Notes: a model not told the origin generated them from the sequence alone. Positions 1 to 9,819 are shown, counted from the first letter of the stretch. The stretch is 64,000 bases of DNA from an uncultured Bacilli bacterium (GCA_910583945.1 CAJTYF010000006.1:3595-67594), one strand, 5' to 3'. Numbers and translations are program-made.

Positions 1-305
1 ATTTCTTTTTTTATATCTTTAATAAAAGAGTTACCTCCTAATTGGGTGTAACTCTCAAATTCTGAATACCAACTTTCTTTTTCGTAATATGGTATTTTCT
101 TGTCTTTTTTGTATCTATAATAAGTGCTTACCATATTTGTTCTCAAAAGTGATTCAATGGCTATACTTTGAATTTTATTTTCATTTTTAATGGCTTCACT
201 TTGAGTTTTATTTTCAGCTTGTATTGCTTTTACTTTTCCAACTAAAAAACCGAATATACCTGTAACGATGTATCCGATTAATGTTGTTATTATTTTTTCT
301 AACAT
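1..305 (-). CDS. Holin-like small membrane protein, 3' end cut by the window
   Basis: The reading frame starts at ATG 305 after an AAAGGAA ribosome site and runs off the left edge after 101 codons. One N-terminal membrane segment (about residues 4-24, IITTLIGYIVTGIFGFLVG) is followed by a charged region with an SLLRTN motif and a YTQLGGN motif. These motifs occur in small one-TM phage proteins usually annotated as putative holins next to tail genes. Its place directly after the tail module fits a lysis role, but that is inferred. Confidence 0.65.
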   Translation of the reverse strand, partial: MLEKIITTLIGYIVTGIFGFLVGKVKAIQAENKTQSEAIKNENKIQSIAIESLLRTNMVSTYYRYKKDKKIPYYEKESWYSEFESYTQLGGNSFIKDIKKE

Positions 306-319
306 ATTTTTATTCCTTT

Positions 320-1972
320 CTAAGTTCCATGAACAGTAGTCCATGTACTCCATTTTCCATCGACAGAAAATCTTTCAAAAATTTCATGACTATTAAAAGA
401 AAAAGCTAATTGTTTTTTGTATGAAGCATTATGAACCAATTGAATCACATACCACCAATTGCTAACTGTAGTTCCACTTGGCGAATTTGATAATCCTTGA
501 CCCATAAAAAATCCGCATCTTGTACCACATGCGTTGTTCCAATCACCACTCACTTGTAAACAACTTTTTCCATAACTTAAGATTTCACACGTATCTTTAT
601 CATATAAATGAGTGTAGACTTTAAACCAATCTTTCCCAAAAGCAAATCCTGGATATCCGACTTTTACATCCTGTTCTTTAGTTCCAGCATTTGTTAACTT
701 ATCAATTACTTCTAGCTTGAATCTGTATGCGTTTTGATAATTAAAATCATCTCCGCAATCAATAACGCCTTCTTCGATTTCATTTCCGTTTAAAGTCGGA
801 TTGACTATCCCTCCTAAAGTCCAATCACTTTCAGTTGTCTTTCGATAATACCATTTCATCATTATTGTGTTGGATGCCGAACCAAAATTTTGATTAAAAA
901 AAGACCCTTTATAGGTCATTCTCACTTTTGAACTGGTTTGGTCTGGATATCTTTGAGGATCTATTACAATTTGAGGTATAAAATATTCAATAAGTCCACC
1001 ACTCGCACTTATTGTTACTGAATTACTAAAGTCTCTACTATTGGTAACTGTAATTGTAAAATCTTTTTTAGTCACTTTATTTAAAGTTACACTTGTTCCG
1101 CTAAAAGTTGCCCCGTCTACACTTCTTGTAGAAATGGTGCTTTTTGTATCTCCACTCGTTGTCGCCGCTTTTAAAGTAAGTGTTAACAAAGCATTACTAA
1201 AACCTTTGACTATTTTGTTATCATTTCCAGTAAGTGCTTTGGTTGTAGAATTACTATCTTTTACTGTACCACTTATGCTTGGCTTACATCGGCTTTCTGA
1301 ACAAGAAGCTGTTAGTGTCCCATAAGCAGTTCCTATCTTATCGTTACCGTTATAAGTATATAAAGTAAAATTTCCTTTTTCACTTTTTCCACTAAAATTG
1401 TTATAAAATGACGCTGGAATTGTAAATAGAATATTAGTGTTGCTAAATTTGTATTCAGTTGCTTGTAAATCCCCACTTGCATTAATATATCCTGCTGTTC
1501 CTAAAAAGCTCACATGAAGAGAATGAGTGAATCCACTGTTTGCTGGATTAAGAGGTATTGTGTAACTATCTTCTATATCTCCTGAAAGACTAGGACAAGC
1601 GGTAGCACGTGGTATTGTAACAATTGTTGTTTGACCACTAGTAGTGATTGTTCCAGCACTTGTTCCCGTTGCTATAGAAGCACTGTAACTAATTGTTTTT
1701 TGACCGTCTTGATTATGCTGAATAACAAAATCATAATGAGCTGATTTCGTTTTTACAGAACTCGGGAAATTAAAATCTATAGTTGCTTTTTGACCGTCAC
1801 AAGTAAAATTTAATTTTTTTGCGGGATTTGTTTCCCAATGTGTACTACCACTTGTTCTAGTAACTGTAAAAGTGATTCGTTGAGTCGTTCTATTATTAGC
1901 AATGTCTCTTCCAATTTCAGTACACGAAATGGAGTGACTTACTGCAAATCTTTGAATATCTAGTTTTAACAT
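320..1972 (-). CDS. DUF859-type phage tail/minor structural protein with an L27-like cleavable leader
   Basis: A 550-residue protein rich in Ser, Thr and Asn, with beta-sandwich-like repeats over residues 10-330 and a C-terminal part (about 430-550) that may bind carbohydrate. It follows the tail lysin-type gene and resembles DUF859 siphovirus baseplate or receptor-binding proteins. The N-terminus reads MLKLDIQRFA followed by VSHSIS. The stretch KLDIQRFA is identical to the leader of the L27 encoded at 48,754-49,038, which the Prp protease family removes. Cleavage after Ala10 is therefore predicted. Its stop lies 14 bases before the holin-like gene start. Confidence 0.75.
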   Translation of the reverse strand: MLKLDIQRFAVSHSISCTEIGRDIANNRTTQRITFTVTRTSGSTHWETNPAKKLNFTCDGQKATIDFNFPSSVKTKSAHYDFVIQHNQDGQKTISYSASIATGTSAGTITTSGQTTIVTIPRATACPSLSGDIEDSYTIPLNPANSGFTHSLHVSFLGTAGYINASGDLQATEYKFSNTNILFTIPASFYNNFSGKSEKGNFTLYTYNGNDKIGTAYGTLTASCSESRCKPSISGTVKDSNSTTKALTGNDNKIVKGFSNALLTLTLKAATTSGDTKSTISTRSVDGATFSGTSVTLNKVTKKDFTITVTNSRDFSNSVTISASGGLIEYFIPQIVIDPQRYPDQTSSKVRMTYKGSFFNQNFGSASNTIMMKWYYRKTTESDWTLGGIVNPTLNGNEIEEGVIDCGDDFNYQNAYRFKLEVIDKLTNAGTKEQDVKVGYPGFAFGKDWFKVYTHLYDKDTCEILSYGKSCLQVSGDWNNACGTRCGFFMGQGLSNSPSGTTVSNWWYVIQLVHNASYKKQLAFSFNSHEIFERFSVDGKWSTWTTVHGT

Positions 1973-1981
1973 CTCACACCT

Positions 1982-4900
1982 CTATTCCACACAAAAAAAT
2001 CCAGTTCCTATTCCTAAGACTGGATCTTTAAATTCTTCCATTCTCGTATGTGCAACTGTAAAATATTTTTCCACGATCATGTTACGTGCTTTTACAATAG
2101 TCTCTTGTAAAATTTTATCATAACCAGCAAACAATAAAGCCTCTTTGCTGATATTATCTAAGATACTAAGTCCGATACTCGATAATGTACTATTTACTTC
2201 AGCATCTGTAGAGGCAATATTTAAACCATTAATATCGAACGTGTACCCCGTTTCCGTTTTTGTAATTGGCACACCATTTTGAATGGTTTGATTTAAAATA
2301 TTGATTCTGGCCTCACTGTCGGTTATCTTTGCTAAAACTGAATTAATTTGTTCAATAAGAGTTTGTTGTAAAGCGTAATTTCCTAATTTTTCATTGATTT
2401 CAAGTAAACCATTTTTTATTTCTGTTTTATTACTTTCAACACCCATATTGATTTCATTCGCTTTAATTTCTAATTGAGATTTTGCTTCATCTTTTGTATA
2501 AAACGCTTCATTAAAAGCATGAATCCTATGATATTTAATATCCGTTTTCGTTTCAATCTCTTCAATTAAAGTTAAATGATTTTCATTTTCAAATAAAGGA
2601 ATTTTAGTTGGTCTTAAATGTATTGTCTCAGGTTCTTTTAAAATATAATAAATGGTTATTGGATTTTCTTTTAACCAATTTTTAAATTCTTCGATCGTCG
2701 TTGCGATTGTCGTTGATATAGAAAAAACAAAAGCATAATAAGTTCCTGAATTAAACAACTTTAAACCCTCACGTTCTTTTCCTGTAGAAGTTGCTTTTTC
2801 ATAATACGAAAAATGTGTGCATAAAAATTCATCGCCGATAGAAGAACATTGAAATTCAATGTTTGGAAATTGGAGATTGATTTGTATGAAATTTTCGTTT
2901 GAATTTCCTGGAACTGTAAAAATGCCTGCAGTCCCATCTAGGACAATTTTTCCTATTCTTTTTTCTAAAACTCCTTGACTGGATTCTAAATCGTCTGATA
3001 CTTCTTTTATAGAATTCAATTCGTAAAAAGAATCATGCCCTTCATGAATTTTAAGATTAGAATTATCTTCAGTAGTTAGTGCATCCATTCCATGTCTAAT
3101 CGCTAAGTAGTTATAATCATCTGGCACGGTTACTATTTCTGAAAAAGTATCGCTTTTAACAACTCTTGAAGTTCCGACACTTCCAATTTTAGGAATATCT
3201 TTATAAAAAGATAAAACAAATTGTCTTTCATTGTCACCGATTATCTTATACTTTTTTTTAGGAATAACCTTAACATAATGAACATCAAAAGATTGTGAAG
3301 AATCCGAAATGATTTCTCCTTTTTCGTTAATATTGCTTTTTTCAATAATATTAAAGAAGCTAAACAAGTTAGGCTTGTTTATATCGACAAAAATTTCTTT
3401 TTCTTTATATCTTTCGTAATCAGTAGATTCATCGCCTTTCTCTAATTGATAAAAGTTAGTTATTGATTTTTCTTCAGTTCCCCAGTTGCTCATTGTATTT
3501 GTTAAAATCACAATTTTATAAGAATATAAATCTTTATTGATTTTTAGAGTATTGCTTAATTTATTTTGAGTCGAATAATTTTTAACGGCATGAGTAATTT
3601 TATTAGTTTCTTCTATTTGTAAAAATAATTTATCACTTATTTCTTTTTGAGAAATAGTATAATATTCGTTATCAGTTAAAATCTCATCAATGGACACTTT
3701 ATCGGTTATACCGACATAATTAGAAGTTATTACTCCACTTGTTGTTACACTTCCATCTTCATTAATATTGTTTGTCAGTCCATTCGAAGTATTTCTTAAC
3801 ATTGTTTCGAGATTCAATAAATTCTTACCAGTAACTTTAATTTTTGACCAATTACCTTCATGATTTACATCTATATCTGTAGTTCCTTTTATTGTTTTTA
3901 TTGCAATAGGATTTTTTGATGTAGGATTTTCATTTTGCTCACACTTTCCAATTATGTTATAGCTAATAGCATCAGTTTCATAAGCCTCATTTAAGCATAT
4001 ATGGTTATTCCCATATTTTGTAAGTATCGGAGTGTTTAAATCTTCTATGTTTTTGCGATTTTCGGTTGTTTCGGAAGTTAACGCTTTAATATTTTTTTCG
4101 TTCAACTCTATTGCCGTCGTGATATCTCCTAAAGCATTTGCGAGACCATTTATCCTTTGTATATCCATAACCCCGGCTGTTATTCTATCAGCTACTATTT
4201 GACCATCTATTGTGATTGCAAGTCCATAATCACCATTAACTCCTGAAGAAGAATGAGCAAAACCGTTCAAGTTCCATTGCCAGACATTTTTTGCCGTTGC
4301 TTCATCTTCCGTGTCCATAATTAAAATACGATCAGGGTATATTCTTACATGACCACCAAAACCATTATTTATTAAGGTTGTAGCATTCTTTCTGGCCTGT
4401 TCTAATAAACTTGTATTATTCTTCTCGAATTCTGTTGTAACTGCCGCTATTTGATCTTTAATAAAGTCTGGTTTTGACTCTCCAATTTCAAAAGAAATAT
4501 ATTTTTTCATTAAACAGTCATAAACAACTTTAATCACTCGAATTTTATATTCATAACCTAAAGCGTAGACGGTTACAGTATCTCCAAGTCTTACAAATTC
4601 AAAATTACTATATTTTTCCTTATATTCATCAATAAAAGATAATTCTAACCAATTTACACTTACAGAAATACTTGGTTTATCTATTCCTTCAGCAAATTTG
4701 GCTCTTGCGGCATCTCTTAATTTTTCTTGTGCAACGGCCTCACTCGTTTCTTCATCAACAGTTATATCACTAAATTCGATTTTCTTAACAATAGGATTTC
4801 GATAAGTAGAAATGATGGGAGAATCTACATATTCTTCAGGTAATAAAAGTTCATTTGCTCCCTGGGGAACAATTCTTGTAACTACAGTAGAAAAGTCAAT

Positions 4901-5488
4901 AGAAATCTCTATTTCTTTTATATTTTTTCCTTCACGAATATAAACTCCTCTATCTTGTCCTCTTTTTTTATGAAGTATAAGATTGAAATTATCTCTTTCG
5001 AGTTCTCCGCCCCACCGATTCACTATACAATTATCTGTTCCAAGCATGGCTTCTACTATATTTCTTCTTACATATTTGGCAGAATTATCTGGTAAAATAT
5101 CACCAGTAACAGTGAACTTTACTGGAAACATTGCATGATCAAATAACCATTGTATAGCATTTACTCCGCTTTGATTAGTTGGGGCTACATTACCTAAAAA
5201 ATTATCATTTAGATCATAAAAAATATGAATTGCATAAACTGATATTTTATTTAAAGAAGGTTTAACTCTTTTAATTCTGAATAATTGCTCTGATGTTTCA
5301 TAAGGGGCTTTTATAATATTATCAATGACTAAAAATTCAGCATTTTTCCCTTTTCTTGAATAATCAAAATTAAGTTCAAAAACACCGTTTAATTCTTCAA
5401 TTATTTGGGGAGATGTTTTAAAATCGGTCAAAATCCCTAAGCCATTATTATCGAAATCTTGACAAGTATTATCATAGATTCTAATCAT
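1982..5488 (-). CDS. Tail-associated lysin/minor structural protein (Tal-like)
   Basis: A 1168-residue protein. The first 340 or so residues match the phage minor structural N-terminal region (Prophage_tail family), which forms the gp27-like tail hub in siphoviruses. The middle (about 490-880) is an insert with alternating beta-rich segments and KVTGKNLLN-type motifs, probably a host-contact or carbohydrate-binding part. The C-terminus (about 900-1168) is coiled-coil-like. No peptidase motif is obvious, so lysin activity is not claimed. Its start overlaps the Dit stop by four bases (ATGA), indicating translational coupling. Confidence 0.85.
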   Translation of the reverse strand: MIRIYDNTCQDFDNNGLGILTDFKTSPQIIEELNGVFELNFDYSRKGKNAEFLVIDNIIKAPYETSEQLFRIKRVKPSLNKISVYAIHIFYDLNDNFLGNVAPTNQSGVNAIQWLFDHAMFPVKFTVTGDILPDNSAKYVRRNIVEAMLGTDNCIVNRWGGELERDNFNLILHKKRGQDRGVYIREGKNIKEIEISIDFSTVVTRIVPQGANELLLPEEYVDSPIISTYRNPIVKKIEFSDITVDEETSEAVAQEKLRDAARAKFAEGIDKPSISVSVNWLELSFIDEYKEKYSNFEFVRLGDTVTVYALGYEYKIRVIKVVYDCLMKKYISFEIGESKPDFIKDQIAAVTTEFEKNNTSLLEQARKNATTLINNGFGGHVRIYPDRILIMDTEDEATAKNVWQWNLNGFAHSSSGVNGDYGLAITIDGQIVADRITAGVMDIQRINGLANALGDITTAIELNEKNIKALTSETTENRKNIEDLNTPILTKYGNNHICLNEAYETDAISYNIIGKCEQNENPTSKNPIAIKTIKGTTDIDVNHEGNWSKIKVTGKNLLNLETMLRNTSNGLTNNINEDGSVTTSGVITSNYVGITDKVSIDEILTDNEYYTISQKEISDKLFLQIEETNKITHAVKNYSTQNKLSNTLKINKDLYSYKIVILTNTMSNWGTEEKSITNFYQLEKGDESTDYERYKEKEIFVDINKPNLFSFFNIIEKSNINEKGEIISDSSQSFDVHYVKVIPKKKYKIIGDNERQFVLSFYKDIPKIGSVGTSRVVKSDTFSEIVTVPDDYNYLAIRHGMDALTTEDNSNLKIHEGHDSFYELNSIKEVSDDLESSQGVLEKRIGKIVLDGTAGIFTVPGNSNENFIQINLQFPNIEFQCSSIGDEFLCTHFSYYEKATSTGKEREGLKLFNSGTYYAFVFSISTTIATTIEEFKNWLKENPITIYYILKEPETIHLRPTKIPLFENENHLTLIEEIETKTDIKYHRIHAFNEAFYTKDEAKSQLEIKANEINMGVESNKTEIKNGLLEINEKLGNYALQQTLIEQINSVLAKITDSEARINILNQTIQNGVPITKTETGYTFDINGLNIASTDAEVNSTLSSIGLSILDNISKEALLFAGYDKILQETIVKARNMIVEKYFTVAHTRMEEFKDPVLGIGTGFFCVE

Positions 5489-6174
5489 AAATAAGTCTCC
5501 TGAAAAATAAACTCTATTTTCTCTAAATTCCCAACTATTACAACATTATTATTTCCTGGATATAAAATCGGAAATTCACCTGTAGTATCTGAAGAAGCAT
5601 TTTGACTATTTTTCTGAACAACTTCTAATTCAGAATCTATCAAAATTGTATTTTCTAAATTTTTAATTTTAAAAGAAGATCCATTTATTGTTATGATTAT
5701 TTCTCCTGAACCTTTAACCGAAATAAGAGGCTTGCATCTTGCATTTCCTCCGATTTCAAAATCGAATATTTTTGTATTAAATAATAAATCTTTTTGAATA
5801 GGACTTTTTTTATAAGGTTGAACCTCAAAATTAATAAGAAAATTCCTCCAGTAAGTTGCGATTTGTTCTAATTCTATATTGTTTTTTATAGTAACATCAT
5901 ATTCTCTTTCTAATTCATTAGATAATACAAGTTTTCCTCTACCGCTTAACCAAGATAAATCTTTATAAACATCATCTTCCATATAACATTCAATGGTTTT
6001 GGGATAACTATCATAGCAATCATCTGTACTGGTAAGAGTACCATCTCTACCTGGAATAGTTTCAAAAGTACATCGTTTTTGAGGAATAACAATGGGTGGA
6101 AAACCTCCACAACCAATTCCATAATCTCTTGAATCGTAAATATTGCCATTTTTCTTAAAAATAAAATAATTCAT
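5485..6174 (-). CDS. Distal tail protein (Dit, Sipho_tail family)
   Basis: A 229-residue protein with the family features: an N-terminal GIGCGGFPP region, then FETIPGRDGTL and a SGRGKLVLSNELER block near residues 78-92, and a C-terminal beta-rich part containing repeated Ile/Asn strands (ISVKGSGEIIITING). Dit forms the ring joining the tail tube to the tip. It sits between the tape measure and Tal, the usual position. Confidence 0.88.
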   Translation of the reverse strand: MNYFIFKKNGNIYDSRDYGIGCGGFPPIVIPQKRCTFETIPGRDGTLTSTDDCYDSYPKTIECYMEDDVYKDLSWLSGRGKLVLSNELEREYDVTIKNNIELEQIATYWRNFLINFEVQPYKKSPIQKDLLFNTKIFDFEIGGNARCKPLISVKGSGEIIITINGSSFKIKNLENTILIDSELEVVQKNSQNASSDTTGEFPILYPGNNNVVIVGNLEKIEFIFQETYL

Positions 6175-6176
6175 AT

Positions 6177-9119
6177 TTAAACCCCTTTTCCGTATGCTTT
6201 TCTCTTGCCATAAAAATACATTTCGCTTGTTAAATCATCAATATCTTGCTCTCTATTATTATTGAAATTTTCAATAGTAAGATAAATTGGAGATATGTTA
6301 TTAGGTTCAGCATAATCAGTTGTGTCGGTAACAGTTCTATTATTTGTAATCAAACTATTATAAGAAACTTCTGGTTGCATATCAAAATTTGTTGGAATAG
6401 ATTCTTGCATTTCTTTTGCTATATCTTTCATTTCATCGGTAAATCCCATACCTAAACCTAAAGCCAAATTCTTACCAACTTCATCTCTCATAAGTGTAGA
6501 TGGAGAATGAATTCCAAAAAATTTTTTAATTCCTCCAAGAACAGAATCCTTAAAACCTTTAATTTTGTTTAAAATCCAATCTTTGGCATTATTAATACCA
6601 TTCCACAATCCCTCAACGAAGTTTTTACCTATGTCTAGTGCTCCGCTTATTAAGTTTCCAAAACCGCTTATGATTGAAGATATAATTTGAGGGATTTTTG
6701 AAAGAATTTTAGGTGTGTTTTCTATTAAAGAAGCACCAAGTTTAACTATAATTTGTAAACCTACTGTTGATATTTTAGGCAATATTTTCATAAGACCATT
6801 AATAATGGCCATTGTTATTTTTGGTAAATTTTCTAGTATTACAGGTATGGAATCAATCAACGCCATTGTTAAATTAATAATCATTTCTACACCCATATCA
6901 ATGATTTTATCCAAATTATCAGTAAAAAAAGTAATAATGTTATTAATAATTTCTGGTAAACGTTCTACTAAAACAGGGATTGCTTTAATAATTCCCTCCG
7001 CTAAAGAAGAAATTAAAACTAAAGCCGCCTCAATAATAGCCATTAAATTATCTGGATTAGTTAAGATATTGACCATTTCTAAAATGACATTCACAACTGT
7101 GGGAACTAACTCTGGAAGTGCTGACGCAATCCCGGAACAAAACTCAATTAAAACATTAATTCCAGCTTGTAAAATTGTAGGCAAATTTTGTATTATAATA
7201 TTAAACAAATTAATAACAATGCTTGTAGCTGTAGAAGCTAGTGAAGGTATTCTATTAGCTATTCCATTGATGAGCTGAGTTAAAATTTTACCACCTGTTT
7301 CAAAAATAACAGGTAAAAACTCATTTATTTTATTAATCCAAGAATCCAATTCTACTCCTAATTGTTCTATAAAACCCGAAAATCCATTTTCTGTAAATGC
7401 AGTATTTAAATTTGTGACTGAATTAGTTGCTAACTGAACAATGTCATTAAGTGGACCTTGAATACCATTAAAAAGAGAGAGTCCGAGACCCTCCGCAGCA
7501 CTTTTAAAAAGAGTTTTCTTTCCTTCAAAATTATCCAGCATTGTAGATGCCATACCTTCTGCCGCTCCATTACAATTATTAATAGACTTAGATAATTTTT
7601 CAAAATCCCCTTCGCCGGAATTTGCAATTGCCAAAAAACCACTTAAAGCTTCTTGTCCTGCAATTGTTTTGGCATAATTCACTTGTTCTTCTTCTGATAA
7701 ATTTTGAAATTTTGTTCTTAAATCTCCTATAATTAAACCAAAATCTCTCATGCTACCGTCTTGATTAGTAACCGTTATACCTAGTTTTTCTAAACTATCT
7801 CTGGCACCGCTTGTATTGGTGGCAATTCTAGACATTATACTTCTTAAAGAAGTTCCAGCTTGAGTAGCTTTAATTCCAGCATTTGCCATCAATCCGATTG
7901 CTAAAGCAGTATCTTCAGCCGAATATCCAAGAGAACCCGCAATCGATGCCGCATATTTAAATGTCTCTCCCATCATTGAAACATTAGTATTTGAATTTGA
8001 ACTCGCAGCTGCCAAAATGTCCGCAAAGTGAGCCGATTCATTCGCTTTCATTCCGAAAGCTGTTAAAGCATCTGTTACTATATCTGAAGTTGTTGATAAG
8101 TCTTCTCCGCTTGCTGCAGCTAAATTCATAATTCCGCTTAATCCATCTATCATATCAGAGGTTTTCCAACCTGCCATCGCCATATATTGTAAAGCTTCTG
8201 AACTTTCAGTTGCACTAAATTTCGTAGAAGCTCCCATTTCTGTGGCTTTTTGTTTGAGTTTTTCGAATTCTTCCTCAGTTGCGTTGCTTATTGCTTTTAC
8301 TTTACTCATTGAAGATTCAAAAGAAGATCCAGCATCGATTGCAGAATCCACTAAACCTTTTAAACTAGAAAAAGCATTACTAGCTAAATCTCCCAGTTTT
8401 TTTATTCCTTCCATTACAACGTCGCTTATAATATTAGCTTTAATCAACTTTCCGAAAGTTATAGCTTCATTACCAGAATCTTTTTCCGCTTTAGTGAATT
8501 TGCCTAATTCATTTCGGGAATCAGATAAACTTTTTTCATTATCATTTAGCTCTTTAGTTAAATTTTTTATCTCTTGTTTTAAATCTTCTGCCTTTTTAGA
8601 TCCTTTTCCTTGTTCTAAGACAATATTTACGTATTCATCCTTTAATTCTTCTAACCTTGCTTTTTGTTCACTAATTGTTGTATTTAATTTTCCTAAAGCA
8701 GAGTTTAATTCTTTATTTTTCTTTTCCTCTTCTTCTAAGACTTTTTTATGATTATTAAGTGTATTTATTGTTAAATCAATTTCATTTGTGATTCTTTGTT
8801 GTTCCGTTTTTGCTGCCACTATTTTATCTTTGTATTTCGCTGCTTCAATCGAATTTTCACCTAACAATTTTTTTGCTCTTTCATAAGCTTGTGTTGTTTC
8901 TTCGATTTTCTTTTTTGAGATTTCTTGTTGCTCTTTTAATAAATCTAATTTATTTTCATAATCACTGAGAGAGGCAGAAGAATTCTTTAAAGCTTCTTTT
9001 TCAAGATTTAATTGCCCACGCATAGATTTTAAAGAAGAATTCATCTCTCTTATGGCACTATTAAATTTATCATCTAATATACTAAACTCATACTCAACAC
9101 TTGTTTTCTTTTTGGCCAA
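6177..9119 (-). CDS. Phage tail tape measure protein (TP901 family)
   Basis: A 980-residue protein. Residues 1-230 are a long Glu/Lys coiled coil. A TP901 core lies at about 265-520, including MGASTKFSATESSEALQYM and GIKATQAGTSLRSIMSRI. It is followed by a series of amphipathic hydrophobic helices (about 600-850) with repeated LPxxLPxI-type turns, then a C-terminal SPSTLMRDEVGKNL motif. It sets tail length and passes through the tube. The length would suit a tail of roughly 150 nm by the usual 1.5 angstrom per residue rule (inference). Confidence 0.93.
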   Translation of the reverse strand: MAKKKTSVEYEFSILDDKFNSAIREMNSSLKSMRGQLNLEKEALKNSSASLSDYENKLDLLKEQQEISKKKIEETTQAYERAKKLLGENSIEAAKYKDKIVAAKTEQQRITNEIDLTINTLNNHKKVLEEEEKKNKELNSALGKLNTTISEQKARLEELKDEYVNIVLEQGKGSKKAEDLKQEIKNLTKELNDNEKSLSDSRNELGKFTKAEKDSGNEAITFGKLIKANIISDVVMEGIKKLGDLASNAFSSLKGLVDSAIDAGSSFESSMSKVKAISNATEEEFEKLKQKATEMGASTKFSATESSEALQYMAMAGWKTSDMIDGLSGIMNLAAASGEDLSTTSDIVTDALTAFGMKANESAHFADILAAASSNSNTNVSMMGETFKYAASIAGSLGYSAEDTALAIGLMANAGIKATQAGTSLRSIMSRIATNTSGARDSLEKLGITVTNQDGSMRDFGLIIGDLRTKFQNLSEEEQVNYAKTIAGQEALSGFLAIANSGEGDFEKLSKSINNCNGAAEGMASTMLDNFEGKKTLFKSAAEGLGLSLFNGIQGPLNDIVQLATNSVTNLNTAFTENGFSGFIEQLGVELDSWINKINEFLPVIFETGGKILTQLINGIANRIPSLASTATSIVINLFNIIIQNLPTILQAGINVLIEFCSGIASALPELVPTVVNVILEMVNILTNPDNLMAIIEAALVLISSLAEGIIKAIPVLVERLPEIINNIITFFTDNLDKIIDMGVEMIINLTMALIDSIPVILENLPKITMAIINGLMKILPKISTVGLQIIVKLGASLIENTPKILSKIPQIISSIISGFGNLISGALDIGKNFVEGLWNGINNAKDWILNKIKGFKDSVLGGIKKFFGIHSPSTLMRDEVGKNLALGLGMGFTDEMKDIAKEMQESIPTNFDMQPEVSYNSLITNNRTVTDTTDYAEPNNISPIYLTIENFNNNREQDIDDLTSEMYFYGKRKAYGKGV

Positions 9120-9124
9120 TTAAA

Positions 9125-9328
9125 TCACCTCTCTTTAGGGTTATTTTCCCAAGAGGTCCAAGCCATCTTGTTAAAATAAACGTTTTCTAAAAATACGATA
9201 TCTAAATTCCAAAAATCTTTTGAAGGAACACCAGCATTTAAAACATACAATGTGTAAAAATCGGCAACAGTATTAATTTCTAAGTTCGGTTTTAGGAACT
9301 TATTTCCACTTCTATTGGTAACCTTCAT
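9125..9328 (-). CDS. Frameshift extension of the tail assembly chaperone (GpGT-type)
   Basis: A 67-codon frame that lies in the -1 frame relative to the upstream chaperone. The open frame extends upstream through LSFQKSL to the slippery site with no stop. No Shine-Dalgarno sequence precedes ATG 9328, so independent translation looks weak. It is probably made as a fused protein of about 211 residues by ribosomal frameshifting, as in the G/GT pair of lambda and many siphoviruses. The GT-type product recruits tail tube subunits to the tape measure. Confidence 0.8.
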   Translation of the reverse strand: MKVTNRSGNKFLKPNLEINTVADFYTLYVLNAGVPSKDFWNLDIVFLENVYFNKMAWTSWENNPKER

Positions 9329-9345
9329 TAAAGATTTTTGGAAAC

Positions 9346-9759
9346 TTAGTTTTTTGATTCAACTTTTTTTCCCGATAATTCTTCAAATAATTTCATATCT
9401 CGTGTAAAGTCGAAATCAATCTTTTGAATAAATTCTTTATATTCCATTTTAGGATTAGGATTAGTTCCTAAATAACCTACATAAATAAGTTGGACCATAC
9501 ATTCCAATTCAAAAGTTTGCTTTTTAACTAAAGCAGCAATCAAATCTTTAGAGGCATCATAAGAATTTTGAAAGTCAAATAAATTTTGATAATTTATCTT
9601 CAAATTTGAAATAACAGTTCCATCATTCAATTTGATAGATTTTGGTGGCAAAGTTTCTTCCTTTAAATCTTTTTTCAGTTCATTTTCTAACTCTTTTTTG
9701 ATATCTTCTTTTGATTGTGTTTCGACCATAACAGGTTTATTTTCTAAAATTTCTTGCAT
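9346..9759 (-). CDS. Tail assembly chaperone (GpG-type)
   Basis: The start is placed at ATG 9759, with a GGAGGG ribosome site seven bases upstream, rather than at an earlier in-frame ATG at 9789. This gives 137 residues: a charged N-terminus, an alpha/beta middle (SIKLNDGTVISNLKINYQNLFDFQNSY split by turns) and a helical C-terminus ending in ESKN. Position between major tail protein and tape measure, plus the frameshift signal at its end, identifies the role. Confidence 0.82.
   Translation of the reverse strand: MQEILENKPVMVETQSKEDIKKELENELKKDLKEETLPPKSIKLNDGTVISNLKINYQNLFDFQNSYDASKDLIAALVKKQTFELECMVQLIYVGYLGTNPNPKMEYKEFIQKIDFDFTRDMKLFEELSGKKVESKN
9349..9355 (-). promoter_or_regulatory. Programmed -1 frameshift slippery heptamer A AAA AAC
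   Basis: Reading the minus strand in the chaperone frame, the last codons are TCA AAA AAC TAA. The heptamer A AAA AAC fits X XXY YYZ in the correct phase, and the zero-frame stop follows at once. A slip of -1 gives AAA AAA CTA AGT TTC and enters the open frame that ends at 9125. Confidence 0.85.
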
Positions 9760-9779
9760 ATTTTTCCCTCCATATAAAA

Positions 9780-9809
9780 TAAGACCCACGTAATTAAACG
9801 TGAGTCTTA
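9780..9809 (-). terminator. Hairpin between major tail protein and chaperone genes (attenuator-like)
   Basis: On the minus strand AAGACTCACG pairs with CGTGGGTCTT around a short AT loop, followed by ATTTTAT. It lies between the stop of the major tail protein and the ribosome site of the chaperone. It probably lowers downstream transcription relative to the abundant tail tube gene (inference). Confidence 0.6.
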
Positions 9810-9819
9810 CATATTTTTT

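Noticed and set aside
1041..1325. 94-codon plus-strand frame
   Set aside because: Lies entirely opposite the DUF859-type gene, has a low-complexity Val/Leu-rich translation and no ribosome site.
6715..7278. 187-codon plus-strand frame opposite the tape measure gene
   Set aside because: Mirror of the hydrophobic repeats in the tape measure protein; no family pattern and no start signal.
8242..8751. 169-codon Ser/Phe-rich plus-strand frame
   Set aside because: Antisense of the Glu/Lys coiled coil of the tape measure, which naturally gives Phe/Ser-rich frames.
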